64,000 nt of DNA from Brenneria nigrifluens DSM 30175 = ATCC 13028 (GCF_005484965.1 NZ_CP034036.1:3472001-3536000), one strand, 5' to 3'; shown: positions 1 through 9,295, counted from the stretch's first letter. Numbers and translations are program-made. Notes: generated by a model not told the origin, from the sequence alone.

Positions 1-899
1 AAACTCTCCGGCAACTCGATGCGTCGCAGCCGAACGCCGCGTCCGGCCAGTTCGTCCATCGCCTGCCGGCAGGCCACGCCGATCTCGTCATCCACGTCGG
101 CAAACCACGGATGTTCCACGATGCCGACAGTATAATCGTGCTTCTCCCTTAATTGCAGCGGCGTGTAAGGCTGGTTCTGCGTCGTCTCATCCCGCGGATC
201 GGGGCCCGACAGCGCGTTATACACCAGCACGGCATCCTCAACGGTATGAGTAAAGGCGCCGACGTGATCCAGCGACCAGCTCGCGGGGATGACGCCGGCC
301 TTGCTAATGCGCCCATAGGTCGCCTTAAGCACGGTGACGCCGTTAAACGCCGCCGGACGGGACAGCGATCCGGCCGTCTGCGTCCCCAGCGTCATCAGCG
401 CCATACGCGCGCCAAGCGCCGCCGCGGAACCGCTGCTTGAACCACCGGGCGTATGCTGCGGATTCCAGGCGTTGCCGGTTTCGGGCGGCGTGCCCAAATT
501 GGCGAACTCCGTCGTGGTCAGCTTGCCCAGCAACAGCGCTCCCATCTTATCCAGCCGATCGATAACGCTGGCGTTCTCGCTGGAGATCATTCCCTGACGG
601 ACTTTAGAACCGCCTTCGGTGGGCAATCCGCGCGTATGGAAGATATCCTTGGCGCCATAGGGAATGCCAAATAGCGCCGGCTTGCAGGCAATCGCCGTCA
701 TCTGCCTATCCAGCTCCGCCGCCCGCCGTTTGGCGCCGTCGCGATCGAGATAGCGCCAGGCCTTGATCTGAGTATCCCGCTCGTCAATGCGCGCCAGAAA
801 ATGACGCAGCAACTCTCCCGGAGAGACTTTGCGTGCCGCCAATAGCCGCCGGGTGGCGGCAATGGTGGCAAAAGGCGAATGGTCCAACACATTTTTCAT
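1..899 (-). CDS. amidase-signature hydrolase, 3' end outside window
   Basis: The reverse strand reads as an amidase-signature enzyme (hydrolysis of a small amide to acid and ammonia) from an ATG at 899 off the left edge; about 299 residues are visible. The Ser-cisSer-Lys triad is recognisable: Lys84 in GIPYGAKD, cis-Ser at about 154 in PGGSSSGSAA, and nucleophile Ser178 in GTQTAGSLSRPAAFNG. The 24-residue spacing between the two serines is that of the family. It is the last visible gene of the leftward ABC operon, 14 bp after the binding-protein gene. The imported compound may therefore be an amide or be converted to one. The exact substrate cannot be read from the sequence. Confidence 0.9.
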   Translation of the reverse strand, partial: MKNVLDHSPFATIAATRRLLAARKVSPGELLRHFLARIDERDTQIKAWRYLDRDGAKRRAAELDRQMTAIACKPALFGIPYGAKDIFHTRGLPTEGGSKVRQGMISSENASVIDRLDKMGALLLGKLTTTEFANLGTPPETGNAWNPQHTPGGSSSGSAAALGARMALMTLGTQTAGSLSRPAAFNGVTVLKATYGRISKAGVIPASWSLDHVGAFTHTVEDAVLVYNALSGPDPRDETTQNQPYTPLQLREKHDYTVGIVEHPWFADVDDEIGVACRQAMDELAGRGVRLRRIELPES

Positions 900-913
900 A
901 ACGCCTCTCATTA

Positions 914-1885
914 TCAGGGTTTGCTGGCGAACTGACCGTCAACAATCTGTTCATAAGGCATATCCTGCGTGATATTGCCGACGAATTTCTGGATGTCGAT
1001 CGCGGTGCTGAATGCCAAAGGTGAAATAACCGCGTCGTTGGGATAGACATTGCTGTCGATCATGCGCTGTACCGCCGCGTCCACCACCTTGCTGTCCAGG
1101 GAAGCAAACTCCAGACGGGCCACCTTTTTCGCTTCATCCGGGTGCTGGTGAATAAAAGCCAGAGATTCGTTGATGGATTTGACGAAACGCGCGACCAACT
1201 GCGGATTGTCGGTGATGGTTTTCTCCGAAGTATTGATGGTGGAGAACGCATATTCGGGGTAGTCGCGGGTAAAGTCGTAAATCACCTTCAGCCCCTGCCC
1301 TACGCCCTGATCCGCCTGCGGCTCATAAACCACCGCCGCATCCGCTCTCCCGGCCAGCAACGGCCCCAGCTCCGAGCCATTTTGCACTTCGTTAATCGTG
1401 ACGTCTTTCTTGGGATCCAACCCCTGTTGCTGTAGTAAACGCAGCAACAGCGTGTTGGAGGTGCCGGGCGCCAGCCCGGAAACCAACCGTTTTCCCTTCA
1501 GATCGGCGGGCGAATTAAAGGTAAAATCCGGCTTGGCCAGTATCCACACCGGCGCGCTGTTGGCGACGGCGCTGACGGCTTTGGCTTTACCGCCTTTCTG
1601 CTGGGCGAATCCCACATGTTCGGGACCGTGAACCGAGAACTGCGCCTCGCCGGACAGCACCGCCGCCAGCGCGGTGGGGCCGGAGCCGGCCGAGCGAATG
1701 GTCGCCACATCGATCTGGTTCTGAGCGAAGATTCCCTGATGTTTCGCCACATAGACCGGCAGATACAGCAGCGAGTGAAACGCTTCGGTTACCAGCACGC
1801 GATCGGCCTTGCCATCAGCGGCAAAACCGCCGGCAGACCCCAGAGTAAAGAGAGCGGCGCACAGCCATGAAACAATTTTATTCAT
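914..1885 (-). CDS. ABC transporter substrate-binding protein, NMT1/SsuA-like
   Basis: Periplasmic solute-binding protein of the NMT1/THI5-like (sulfonate/nitrate/taurine/pyrimidine precursor) class, 323 aa. The start at 1885 gives a typical signal peptide (MNKIVSWLCAALFTLGSAGGFA, cut near AFA-AD) and has AAGGA about 9 nt upstream. An upstream in-frame start would add 15 residues with no signal-like features. The mature part shows the class pattern: VLVTEAFHSLLYLPVYVAKHQGIF near the N-terminus and a GTSNTLLLRLL ligand-loop region. It lies between the permease and amidase genes on the same strand. The family does not predict the ligand reliably; taurine, aliphatic sulfonates, hydroxymethylpyrimidine precursors and amides are all possible. 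Confidence 0.9.
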   Translation of the reverse strand: MNKIVSWLCAALFTLGSAGGFAADGKADRVLVTEAFHSLLYLPVYVAKHQGIFAQNQIDVATIRSAGSGPTALAAVLSGEAQFSVHGPEHVGFAQQKGGKAKAVSAVANSAPVWILAKPDFTFNSPADLKGKRLVSGLAPGTSNTLLLRLLQQQGLDPKKDVTINEVQNGSELGPLLAGRADAAVVYEPQADQGVGQGLKVIYDFTRDYPEYAFSTINTSEKTITDNPQLVARFVKSINESLAFIHQHPDEAKKVARLEFASLDSKVVDAAVQRMIDSNVYPNDAVISPLAFSTAIDIQKFVGNITQDMPYEQIVDGQFASKP

Positions 1886-1932
1886 CGGTGAATTCCTTCG
1901 GCTAATGATTATGAAACAGGCAAACGGCATGA

Positions 1933-2778
1933 CTAACGATTATCGGACTGGCGCTCCCAGGGCAGCAGCCAGCGCTGTAGCTGGATAACCAGCAGATAAA
2001 GCACGATAGCGACGAACAACAAGGTAAAGACGCCGACCCATACCACGTTGAGGTTGAACAGGTTGCCGGCGACGAAAATCATTTTTCCCAGGCCGTAATC
2101 CGAGGAGATAAATTCCCCGCCGATATCGGCAATCAGCGCGAAACCGATATTCAGACGGAAAGCGGAGATGATCCACGGCAGCGTGGACGGGATCACCACC
2201 TTACGGAAAATCTGGTTCTTGTTGGCGCCGAGCGAACGCATCAAATTCACCTGGCTGGCGTCAATCTGATGTGTTCCCTGCCATGCCGACAATAGCGCAA
2301 CGATGTAGGTGGCGATAAACGCCAGGGCGATTTTGGAAAACAGCCCGGAGCCGAACCAGATAATAATGATGGGGGCCAGCGCAATTTTCGGCAGTCCGTT
2401 CAGGGCGATAAAGAACGGATCGAGAATGCGCGCCAGCATAGGTGAAAACCACAGCAGCAGCCCGGACAATGACCCCAGCAGGCTACCGAGCACAAAGCCG
2501 ATCACCGTCGCGTACACCGTGAAATAGGTATTGGTCAGCAGTTCGCCGTTAGCCAGCAAACGAACAAACTCATGCCAGATCCCCGCCGGAGATCCCATCA
2601 GAAAGGCATTGACCATGCCGGTATCCACGCCGTACTGCCACAGCGCCACCATCGCGATAAGGATCAGCGCCCGCCAGCTATTATCTTTGAGCAACGACAG
2701 ACATTTCTTTTTGCGCCGACGGTTCGCCGCCGACAGGTTGGAACGCGTCTTATCCGCCGCGGTAACGGGTATGTTCAT
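1933..2778 (-). CDS. ABC transporter permease, SsuC/TauC type
   Basis: Inner-membrane permease of 281 aa with a hydrophilic, basic N-terminus and about six membrane segments. The BPD_transp_1 coupling (EAA-type) loop is visible as LMRSLGANKNQIFRKVVIPS around residues 185-205. It would form the channel with the ATPase encoded directly upstream; its ATG overlaps that gene's stop codon by 4 bp (ATGA), so the two are translationally coupled. The binding-protein gene follows 47 bp downstream. Family membership is clear; the substrate is not known. Confidence 0.92.
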   Translation of the reverse strand: MNIPVTAADKTRSNLSAANRRRKKKCLSLLKDNSWRALILIAMVALWQYGVDTGMVNAFLMGSPAGIWHEFVRLLANGELLTNTYFTVYATVIGFVLGSLLGSLSGLLLWFSPMLARILDPFFIALNGLPKIALAPIIIIWFGSGLFSKIALAFIATYIVALLSAWQGTHQIDASQVNLMRSLGANKNQIFRKVVIPSTLPWIISAFRLNIGFALIADIGGEFISSDYGLGKMIFVAGNLFNLNVVWVGVFTLLFVAIVLYLLVIQLQRWLLPWERQSDNR

Positions 2779-3611
2779 GGCCGACCTCCCAGCTGAATAT
2801 CCATATCAGCCCATATCGCATCGAAAAACTGTTGATAGCGCGCATCTTTGCGGGCGCCCATGGCGGAACCGTGTTGTTTGGCCAGGCCGACTTCATAGGT
2901 TTTTTTATTCCACGTCGGCCGCTGCGACATCACCACGATGCGATCGGACATGGAGATGGCTTCGCCGATATCGTGCGTGATCAGCACCACCGTTTTGCCG
3001 AATTCATTAAGGATTGACAGGATCTCCTCTTCCAGCACCAGCCGGGTCTGATAATCCAGCGCGGAGAAAGGCTCATCGAGCAGAATGATGTCAGGGTCGG
3101 TCACCAACGTACGGATCAGCGCCGCTCTCTGGCGCATCCCGCCGGAGAGCGTGGACGGATAGGCATGGGCGAAATCCCCCAGACCATATTTCAACAGGTA
3201 GTCCATGGCCCGTTCATGGCGCTCTTTCTTCGGCACTTCGCTGATTTCCAGCCCCAGGCAGACGTTATCGAGGATGGTGCGCCAGGGAAACAGCAGATCC
3301 TTTTGCAGCATATAGCCCACCCGGCCTTTCTTGGGCATGGCGTAATATTGGTCGAATACCTGGATCTCGCCGGCGGTGGGCGTCAACAGGCCGGCAATCA
3401 TATTGAACATGGTGCTCTTGCCGCATCCGCTGGGACCGACGATACTGATAAATTCCCGGTGATAAATATCAATCGAGATATCTTTAATCACATCCACCAC
3501 GTTTTCATCGTGATCCAGAAACTGCTTTTTTACGCCTCTCATCGAGATAGCTACCGGAGGCGACGCGAGAGCGGTCGGCGGTGACTTGTTTATTGCAGGT
3601 GAAAGGTTCAT
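2775..3611 (-). CDS. ABC transporter ATPase, SsuB/TauB type
   Basis: Nucleotide-binding subunit, 278 aa. Walker A is GPSGCGKST at residues 59-67, the signature is LSGGMRQRAALIR, Walker B is DIILLDEPFSALD, and the switch His is in VLITHDIGEA. The start at 3611 is preceded by AGGAG with 6-nt spacing; a longer in-frame start would add 41 residues without homologous character. First gene of the leftward operon ATPase-permease-binding protein-amidase. Upstream lies an inverted repeat (3737-3752) that could be the operator for a GntR-type regulator. No regulator gene is adjacent in this window. Confidence 0.92.
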   Translation of the reverse strand: MNLSPAINKSPPTALASPPVAISMRGVKKQFLDHDENVVDVIKDISIDIYHREFISIVGPSGCGKSTMFNMIAGLLTPTAGEIQVFDQYYAMPKKGRVGYMLQKDLLFPWRTILDNVCLGLEISEVPKKERHERAMDYLLKYGLGDFAHAYPSTLSGGMRQRAALIRTLVTDPDIILLDEPFSALDYQTRLVLEEEILSILNEFGKTVVLITHDIGEAISMSDRIVVMSQRPTWNKKTYEVGLAKQHGSAMGARKDARYQQFFDAIWADMDIQLGGRP

Positions 3612-3731
3612 CACATACTCCTGATTAACAGCATTCCCAGAGACGCCATTGCCACAGCACGGATGCATCGCCGGATATAGACCAAGAATTAAGTCAATCG
3701 ATTGCGCAGCATCACCGTAGCAAAAACTTTC

Positions 3732-3768
3732 CAAACTTGTCTAATACGACAAACTTATCAAACTTGTC
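3732..3768 (-). promoter_or_regulatory. candidate operator: TTGTC inverted repeat with CAAACTT direct repeats
   Basis: Upstream of the ABC operon the sequence TTGTC-TAATAC-GACAA (3737-3752) is a perfect 5-bp inverted repeat of the kind bound by GntR/FadR-type repressors. It is embedded in three direct copies of CAAACTT(G/A)TC starting at 3732, 3750 and 3759, 18 and 9 bp apart. The repeats are seen directly; regulator binding is inferred. Confidence 0.4.
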
Positions 3769-3915
3769 AGGCAATTCATTGAACGGAATTTTGCGCTAAC
3801 GCCGCAAAGGATGCCAAAGGCGACAAAACGGTGGGAAATAACCACAGAGCCAACTGATTCCGGCTACGCTTGGGTTACACTAACGGCAGATAAAACAATC
3901 AGGAGGTTTTAGATA

Positions 3916-4830
3916 ATGCTTACCGTCATCCCTATTTTGATCTTTGTTGCGCTGATCCTTGTCTGGTCAGGCATCAAAATCGTCCCGCAGGGCTATCAAT
4001 GGACCGTCGAACGCTTCGGCCGCTATACCAAAACATTAATGCCGGGGCTGAATCTGGTGGTGCCGTTTATGGATCGCGTCGGCCGTAAAATCAATATGAT
4101 GGAACAGGTGCTGGATATCCCGTCACAGGAGGTCATTTCACGCGACAACGCCAATGTGGCCATCGACGCGGTCTGTTTTATCCAGGTTATCGATCCGGCG
4201 CGCGCCGCTTATGAAGTCAGCAATCTGGAGCAGGCGATCGTCAACCTGACCATGACCAACTTCCGTACGGTGCTGGGTTCGATGGAGCTGGACGAAATGC
4301 TCTCCCAGCGCGATAGCATTAACAGCCGGCTACTGCATATCGTCGATGAGGCCACCAACCCCTGGGGCGTTAAAATCACCCGTATCGAAATCCGCGATGT
4401 GCGCCCGCCGGCCGAGCTGATTGCGGCGATGAATGCTCAGATGAAGGCGGAACGTAACAAACGCGCCGATATTCTTGAGGCCGAAGGGGTTCGCCAGGCC
4501 GCCATTCTGCGCGCCGAGGGAGAGAAACAGTCGCAGATCCTGAAAGCGGAAGGCCAGCGTCAGTCCGCCTTTTTAGAAGCGGAAGCGCGTGAACGTGCGG
4601 CGGAAGCCGAAGCGCAGGCCACCAAAATGGTCTCCGAGGCGATCGCCGCGGGCAATATTCAGGCCATCAACTATTTCGTGGCCCAGAAATATACCGACGC
4701 GCTGCAACAAATCGGCTCATCCAACAACAGCAAGGTCATCATGATGCCGCTGGAAGCCAGCAACCTGATGGGCGCTATCGGCGGCATTACCGAACTGATT
4801 AAGGATAGCCAGGACAAACGGAGTCAATAA
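3916..4830 (+). CDS. qmcA: SPFH/stomatin-like membrane protein QmcA
   Basis: Membrane-anchored SPFH/band-7 protein of 304 aa, matching enterobacterial QmcA (YbbK) in length and layout. It has one N-terminal membrane segment (residues 3-20), then the SPFH domain (GYQWTVERFGRYTKTLMPGLN; VVPFMDRVGRKINMMEQVLDIPSQEVISRDN) and a long Ala/Glu-rich coiled coil (about 170-250) that drives oligomerisation. It has the perfect ribosome site AGGAGG at 3901-3906. Family members act in membrane quality control with FtsH/HflKC-type complexes. It overlaps the NfeD-like gene by one base (TAATG), the usual pairing. Confidence 0.95.
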   Translation: MLTVIPILIFVALILVWSGIKIVPQGYQWTVERFGRYTKTLMPGLNLVVPFMDRVGRKINMMEQVLDIPSQEVISRDNANVAIDAVCFIQVIDPARAAYEVSNLEQAIVNLTMTNFRTVLGSMELDEMLSQRDSINSRLLHIVDEATNPWGVKITRIEIRDVRPPAELIAAMNAQMKAERNKRADILEAEGVRQAAILRAEGEKQSQILKAEGQRQSAFLEAEARERAAEAEAQATKMVSEAIAAGNIQAINYFVAQKYTDALQQIGSSNNSKVIMMPLEASNLMGAIGGITELIKDSQDKRSQ

Positions 4831-5285
4831 TGGATATTGAACTGGTGATGGAAAATGCGCACTGGTTCTGGCTGTCGCTCGGCGGTCTGCTGCTGGCGGC
4901 CGAGATGCTGGGCGCCAGCGGCTATCTGCTGTGGAGCGGGATTTCCGCGGTAGCGGTGGGGTTACTGGTCTGGCTGACGCCGATAGGATGGCCGTGGCAG
5001 GGCATTGCCTTCGCGCTGCTGACCATTATCACCGCCCTGCTGTGGTGGTACTGGCTGCGCAAACGCACGCTTGCCCGCCCGCCGTCGACGCTGAATCAGC
5101 GCGGGCAGCAACTGGTCGGGCTGCGCGCCACGCTGAGCGAACCCGTGGTGGACGGTTTCGGGCGCGTCAGGATTGGCGACAGCACCTGGCGGGTGAAAGC
5201 GCAACAGGATCTGGTCGTCGGCACGCACATTGAAGTCGTCGCCGTTGAAGGCATCACCTTGCATGTGCGCCCGGTTACCCCATAA
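4830..5285 (+). CDS. ybbJ: NfeD-like membrane protein YbbJ
   Basis: Small protein of 151 aa with two or three N-terminal hydrophobic segments (residues 13-70), then a soluble OB-fold (about 85-150) with the NfeD-type GLRATLSEPVVDGFGRVRIGD...WRVKAQ pattern. It is translationally coupled to qmcA, since the ATG shares a base with the qmcA stop. NfeD-type proteins are the standard partners of stomatins, and E. coli has the same qmcA-ybbJ pair. It probably helps QmcA assemble in the inner membrane. Confidence 0.9.
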   Translation: MDIELVMENAHWFWLSLGGLLLAAEMLGASGYLLWSGISAVAVGLLVWLTPIGWPWQGIAFALLTIITALLWWYWLRKRTLARPPSTLNQRGQQLVGLRATLSEPVVDGFGRVRIGDSTWRVKAQQDLVVGTHIEVVAVEGITLHVRPVTP

Positions 5286-5313
5286 TCCCCGAGTTGGCAG
5301 TTCCGGTATCGCT

Positions 5314-5336
5314 CAGGCGTGCGAATAGCACGCCTG
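5314..5336. terminator. hairpin between convergent ybbJ and atoB
   Basis: CAGGCGTGC-GAATA-GCACGCCTG is a perfect 9-bp stem with a 5-nt loop in the gap between two convergent genes. There is no T-run on either side, so it may be a weak bidirectional terminator or an mRNA-stabilising hairpin. Confidence 0.35.
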
Positions 5337-5377
5337 AACCAGTGGCTCCCTTGGCGACTCACCCGCCAGCTTGCTAC

Positions 5378-6559
5378 TTAAAGACGTTCGACAATCATGG
5401 CCGTTCCCTGACCACCGCCAATACATAGCGTCGCCAACCCCAGCGTTTTGTCTCTGGCTTGCATGGCATGCAGCAGCGTCACCAGAATACGGGCGCCGCT
5501 GGCGCCAATCGGGTGTCCCAGTGCGATGGCGCCACCGTTCACGTTCACTTTTTCTTCGTCAAAACCCAGCTCCTTCCCCACTGCCAGAAACTGGGCGGCA
5601 AACGCTTCATTCGCTTCAATCAGATCGATATCCGCCAGCGTCAAGCCGGTGTTTTTCAGTACGTTGCGGGTTGCCGGCACCGGCCCCATTCCCATCAGCT
5701 CCGGTGCGACTCCGCCGCTGGCGTAGCCACGGATGCGGGCCAGCGGTTTCAGTCCCAGCTCGCCGGCGCGCCGTTCAGACATCACCATCAGCGCGGCGGC
5801 GCCATCGTTGATGCCTGAAGCATTGCCCGCGGTTACCGAACCATTTTTATCAAATGCCGGACGTAACGCGGTCAGCTTCTCCAGCGTGGTGTCGGCGCGG
5901 AGGTGTTCATCGGTAGCAAAAATGACGTCGCCTTTCCGGCCTTTGATCACCACCGGAGTGATTTCCGCCGCAAAGGCGCCGCTCCCTATCGCGGCGGCCG
6001 CCTTTTGCTGGGAAGCCAGCGCGGCGTTATCCTGCTGTGCGCGAGTGATATGGTACTTCGTCGCCACGTTCTCGGCCGTAATCCCCATATGGTAGCCATT
6101 AACGGCGCACAGCAGACCGTCCTGCAGAATAACGTCCTGAAGCGTGCCGTTTCCGAGACGGTATCCCCAGCGGGCCTTGCCGTCGAGCAGATAGGGCGCC
6201 TGGCTCATACTCTCCATTCCGCCGGCCAGCACGACCTGCGCATCCCCGGCGCGGATAGCCTGCGCGGCCAGCGCCACGCTTTTCAGGCCGGAACCGCAGA
6301 CTTTGTTTACGGTAAACGAACTGATTTCATTGGCGAGACCGGCTTTTAACGCGGCCTGACGCGCCGGATTCTGCCCCAGCCCCGCCTGTAAAACGTTGCC
6401 CATAATGACTTCGTCAATCACGTTCGCTTCAATTCCGGCGCGGCGGATTGCCTCGCGTATCACGATGGCGCCCAGTTCCGTGGCCGGCAACGTGGCCAAC
6501 CCGCCATTAAAACTGCCTACCGCCGTACGGGCGGCGCTGACAATAACTGCGTTATTCAT
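5378..6559 (-). CDS. atoB: acetyl-CoA acetyltransferase (thiolase) AtoB
   Basis: Thiolase of 393 aa that splits acetoacetyl-CoA plus CoA into two acetyl-CoA, the last step of acetoacetate use. Catalytic Cys88 is in NKVCGSGLKSV, the active-site His is in GGAIALGHPIGASGARI (about 348), and the second Cys is in LCIGGGQGTA (about 378). Full length (E. coli AtoB is 394). It is the last gene of the leftward atoDAEB operon, 24 bp after atoE, with AAGGA 9 nt upstream of its start. Confidence 0.95.
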   Translation of the reverse strand: MNNAVIVSAARTAVGSFNGGLATLPATELGAIVIREAIRRAGIEANVIDEVIMGNVLQAGLGQNPARQAALKAGLANEISSFTVNKVCGSGLKSVALAAQAIRAGDAQVVLAGGMESMSQAPYLLDGKARWGYRLGNGTLQDVILQDGLLCAVNGYHMGITAENVATKYHITRAQQDNAALASQQKAAAAIGSGAFAAEITPVVIKGRKGDVIFATDEHLRADTTLEKLTALRPAFDKNGSVTAGNASGINDGAAALMVMSERRAGELGLKPLARIRGYASGGVAPELMGMGPVPATRNVLKNTGLTLADIDLIEANEAFAAQFLAVGKELGFDEEKVNVNGGAIALGHPIGASGARILVTLLHAMQARDKTLGLATLCIGGGQGTAMIVERL

Positions 6560-6583
6560 GATTTATATTCCTTATGATGAGGG

Positions 6584-7906
6584 TCAGAACAGCGCGAGGC
6601 CGATGACAAAAATGACGCCGGAGAACAGCAAGGCGGTGACGCAATACCCCATAATGTCGCGCACGCCCAGCCCGGCAATGGCCAGTGCGGGCAGCGCCCA
6701 AAAGGGTTGAGCCATATTCATCCACTGTTCTCCATAGGCGATAGCCATGGTGGCTTTACCCAAATCGGCCCCCAGGGCCTGGGCGGCGGGGATGACGAAC
6801 GGCCCCTGAATCACCCAGTGTCCGCCGCCGGAAGGCACGGCAAAGTTAATCAGCGCGGAGCTGAAAAACGTCATGATGGGGAAAGTGTCTTTGTTGGCGA
6901 TATTGATGAACCATTCGGTTATCATGCCGCCGAGGCCGGAGTGCTCCATCATGAGCTGGATACCGGCATAGAAAGGAAACTGCACCAGAATACCGGCGGT
7001 ACTGCGTGCGGCGGCTGAAATCGCGCGCATATACGCCATCGGCGTTTTATGCAGCAACATGCCGCCGATCAGGAACATCAGGTTGACGGTGTTGATCGTG
7101 ATGTTGAAACCGTTTTTCCAGAAGTACATGCCGAGATAAGACACGCCCAGGGCGCAGATAATCAGCGTGATAATCCGGCTTTCCTCCATCTTCTCCGCAA
7201 TTGAGGCGTCCGCCGGCAATTTCTTTTGAAAATCAGGCTCTTCTTCCAACAACGCGGGATCGATGGCGATCACCTTTTCCGGTTTCGGCATCATCATTCT
7301 GGTTACAAAAGGCATCACCACAATCAGTCCGATAGTGATGAAGAAGTTATAACCGGTCAGCAGGGTTTCACCGATCGGAATAATGCCGGCAATATGCTCA
7401 ACCGGATTGCCCGGCGTCGCCGCCAGTAATGGCATCGATCCCGAAAAACCGCCGCCCCAGGAAAGGAAACCGATGTAGGCGCAGGCGATCAGCAGCGGAT
7501 AGTCGGAACCGGGCACCCGGCGGGCCACTTCACGGGCAAACATCGCCCCGACAATTAACCCGAATCCCCAGTTGATCACACAGGCGACCAGTCCGAAGAA
7601 AGTGACCAGCATCACGCCCTGAACCGGCGTTTTCGCCAATGAAGCCGTGTTCTTCAGTACCCGCTTAACCGGTGATGAGCTGGCCAGTGCATGACCGGTA
7701 ACAATGATCAGCGCCATCTGCATAGCGAAGCCGAGCAGATTCCAGAACCCGCTTCCCCACATGTTCACCATATCCATCGGCGTATGCGGCGTGAGTAATA
7801 GCCCGATGACGAACGTCAAAATGGTCAGCAGCATCGCAAAAATAAGCGGATCGGGTAGATAACGGCTGACAATGGTTGTCATGGCCCGGGAAATTTTTCC
7901 GATCAT
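6584..7906 (-). CDS. atoE: short-chain fatty acid transporter AtoE
   Basis: Integral membrane carrier of 440 aa (same length as E. coli AtoE), with about 11-12 hydrophobic segments and family motifs such as INWGFGLIVGAMFAREVARR and NFAVPSGGGHWVIQGPF. It takes up acetoacetate and short-chain fatty acids (butyrate class) for activation by AtoDA. The ATG overlaps the atoA stop codon by 4 bp, so expression is coupled. Function is assigned from family and operon context. Confidence 0.95.
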   Translation of the reverse strand: MIGKISRAMTTIVSRYLPDPLIFAMLLTILTFVIGLLLTPHTPMDMVNMWGSGFWNLLGFAMQMALIIVTGHALASSSPVKRVLKNTASLAKTPVQGVMLVTFFGLVACVINWGFGLIVGAMFAREVARRVPGSDYPLLIACAYIGFLSWGGGFSGSMPLLAATPGNPVEHIAGIIPIGETLLTGYNFFITIGLIVVMPFVTRMMMPKPEKVIAIDPALLEEEPDFQKKLPADASIAEKMEESRIITLIICALGVSYLGMYFWKNGFNITINTVNLMFLIGGMLLHKTPMAYMRAISAAARSTAGILVQFPFYAGIQLMMEHSGLGGMITEWFINIANKDTFPIMTFFSSALINFAVPSGGGHWVIQGPFVIPAAQALGADLGKATMAIAYGEQWMNMAQPFWALPALAIAGLGVRDIMGYCVTALLFSGVIFVIGLALF

Positions 7907-8568
7907 GATGCGGCCCCATCCGCCACAACCGGCATGACCTTCAGTTCGTCAGCGACGGTAAACCGGGCGGCCGTTTTCTCTTTTACCGTCTCCAACGCCA
8001 CGCCCGGCGCCAATTCAGTCAGCATAAGCTGACCGTTGGCGAACACGAACACACCTAGCTCCGTCACCACCATGTCCACGACATTTTTAGCGGTCAGCGG
8101 TAATGTGCAGTGCTCCAACAGTTTGGACGAGCCATCTTTGGCACAGTGTTCCATGGCGATAATGACTTTGCGCGCCCCGGTTACCAGGTCCATTGCGCCG
8201 CCCATGCCGGGCACCATTTTTCCCGGCACCATCCAGTTCGCCAGATTCGCGTGGCGATCGACCTGTAATCCGCCGAGTACGCTGACATCAACGTGGCCGC
8301 CGCGGATCAGGGCAAAGGAAAAAGCGCTGTCAAACATCGCCGCGCCCGGAACCATGCCGCACGGCTGTCCGCCGGCATTAACCAGATTGGGGTGAGGTTC
8401 TCCTATCGCTCCCAGCCCCAGAAAACCATTTTCAGACTGCAGAGTGATATCCACCTCCGCAGGCAAGTAATTGGCAACCAGCGTTGGCAACCCAATCCCC
8501 AGATTCACAATGTCGCCATCCTGTAATTCCTGCGCTACGCGTTGAGCAATGAGTGTCTTGTTATTCAT
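7903..8568 (-). CDS. atoA: acetate CoA-transferase subunit beta AtoA
   Basis: Beta subunit (221 aa) of the enzyme that moves CoA from acetyl-CoA to acetoacetate or short-chain acids. The catalytic glutamate is Glu46 in the SENG motif (LQSENGFLGLG), with the preceding IVNLGIGLPTLVANYL glycine loop. It overlaps atoD and atoE by 4 bp each, so all three cistrons are translationally linked. Length fits the family (about 216-221). Confidence 0.95.
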   Translation of the reverse strand: MNNKTLIAQRVAQELQDGDIVNLGIGLPTLVANYLPAEVDITLQSENGFLGLGAIGEPHPNLVNAGGQPCGMVPGAAMFDSAFSFALIRGGHVDVSVLGGLQVDRHANLANWMVPGKMVPGMGGAMDLVTGARKVIIAMEHCAKDGSSKLLEHCTLPLTAKNVVDMVVTELGVFVFANGQLMLTELAPGVALETVKEKTAARFTVADELKVMPVVADGAAS

Positions 8569-9230
8569 GCGTCAGCCTCCATAGGAACGACGATGTGATT
8601 AATGAGCGCGCCGGGGGTGACAACAATATCGGGTGAGATTTCACCGACATTGACCAGCACATCAGGTTCGGCGATGACCCTATCGGCCGCCAGTGCGATA
8701 AGAGGATTAAAATTACGGGCGGTGAGTTGATAGGTAAGGTTGCCGAACAGGTCGGCCGTGTGGGCCTGAATTAAAGCCAGATCGGCGCGCAGCGGCAGCT
8801 CCAGCAGGTAGGCGACGCCGTCTTGGGTAATTTTTTGTTTTCCCTCTTCAACCACGGTGCCGACGCCGGTCGGCGTCAACACCCCGCCCAACCCGGCGCC
8901 GCCGCAGCGTATACGTTCAGTCAGCGTTCCCTGAGGAACCAGTTCGACATCAATTTCCCCGGAAATCATCCGGCGTCCCGTTTCAGGATTAGTGCCGATA
9001 TGGGAGGCAATAACTTTTTTCACGCGTCCGTTGGTAATTAACGGACCGATGCCGGTATCCACAAAAGCCGTATCATTACAAATCAGCGTCAGATCTTTTA
9101 CGCCGGAATCGAGCAGTGCATCAATCAGCCGTGGCGGGGTGCCGATTCCCATAAAGCCGCCGACCATGATTGACATGCCGTCATGAAAATATTGGGAAAT
9201 CTGAGAGGGTTTTATTCTTTTATCTTTCAT
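8565..9230 (-). CDS. atoD: acetate CoA-transferase subunit alpha AtoD
   Basis: Alpha subunit, 221 aa, partner of AtoA. The CoA-transferase family I pattern is visible: IMVGGFMGIGTPPRLIDALL near residue 22 and a second Gly-rich stretch IRCGGAGLGGVLTPTGVGT. The start at 9230 has AAGGAG 7 nt upstream; an ATG 24 bp further upstream lacks a ribosome site. First gene of atoDAEB, directly downstream of a sigma-54 promoter and so under control of the adjacent AtoS-AtoC pair. Confidence 0.95.
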   Translation of the reverse strand: MKDKRIKPSQISQYFHDGMSIMVGGFMGIGTPPRLIDALLDSGVKDLTLICNDTAFVDTGIGPLITNGRVKKVIASHIGTNPETGRRMISGEIDVELVPQGTLTERIRCGGAGLGGVLTPTGVGTVVEEGKQKITQDGVAYLLELPLRADLALIQAHTADLFGNLTYQLTARNFNPLIALAADRVIAEPDVLVNVGEISPDIVVTPGALINHIVVPMEADA

Positions 9231-9278
9231 TATGACTCCTTGGTATATATCCAATAAAAAATGGATTCGACCAGGGAG

Positions 9279-9295
9279 TGCAAGGCACAGGCCAA
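9279..9295 (-). promoter_or_regulatory. sigma-54 (-24/-12) promoter of atoDAEB
   Basis: On the reverse strand TTGGCCTGTGCCTTGCA matches the RpoN consensus, with GG at -24, GC at -12 and 10 nt between them. It lies about 50 bp upstream of the atoD start. AtoC-type activators work only with sigma-54, which agrees with this promoter type. Confidence 0.8.
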
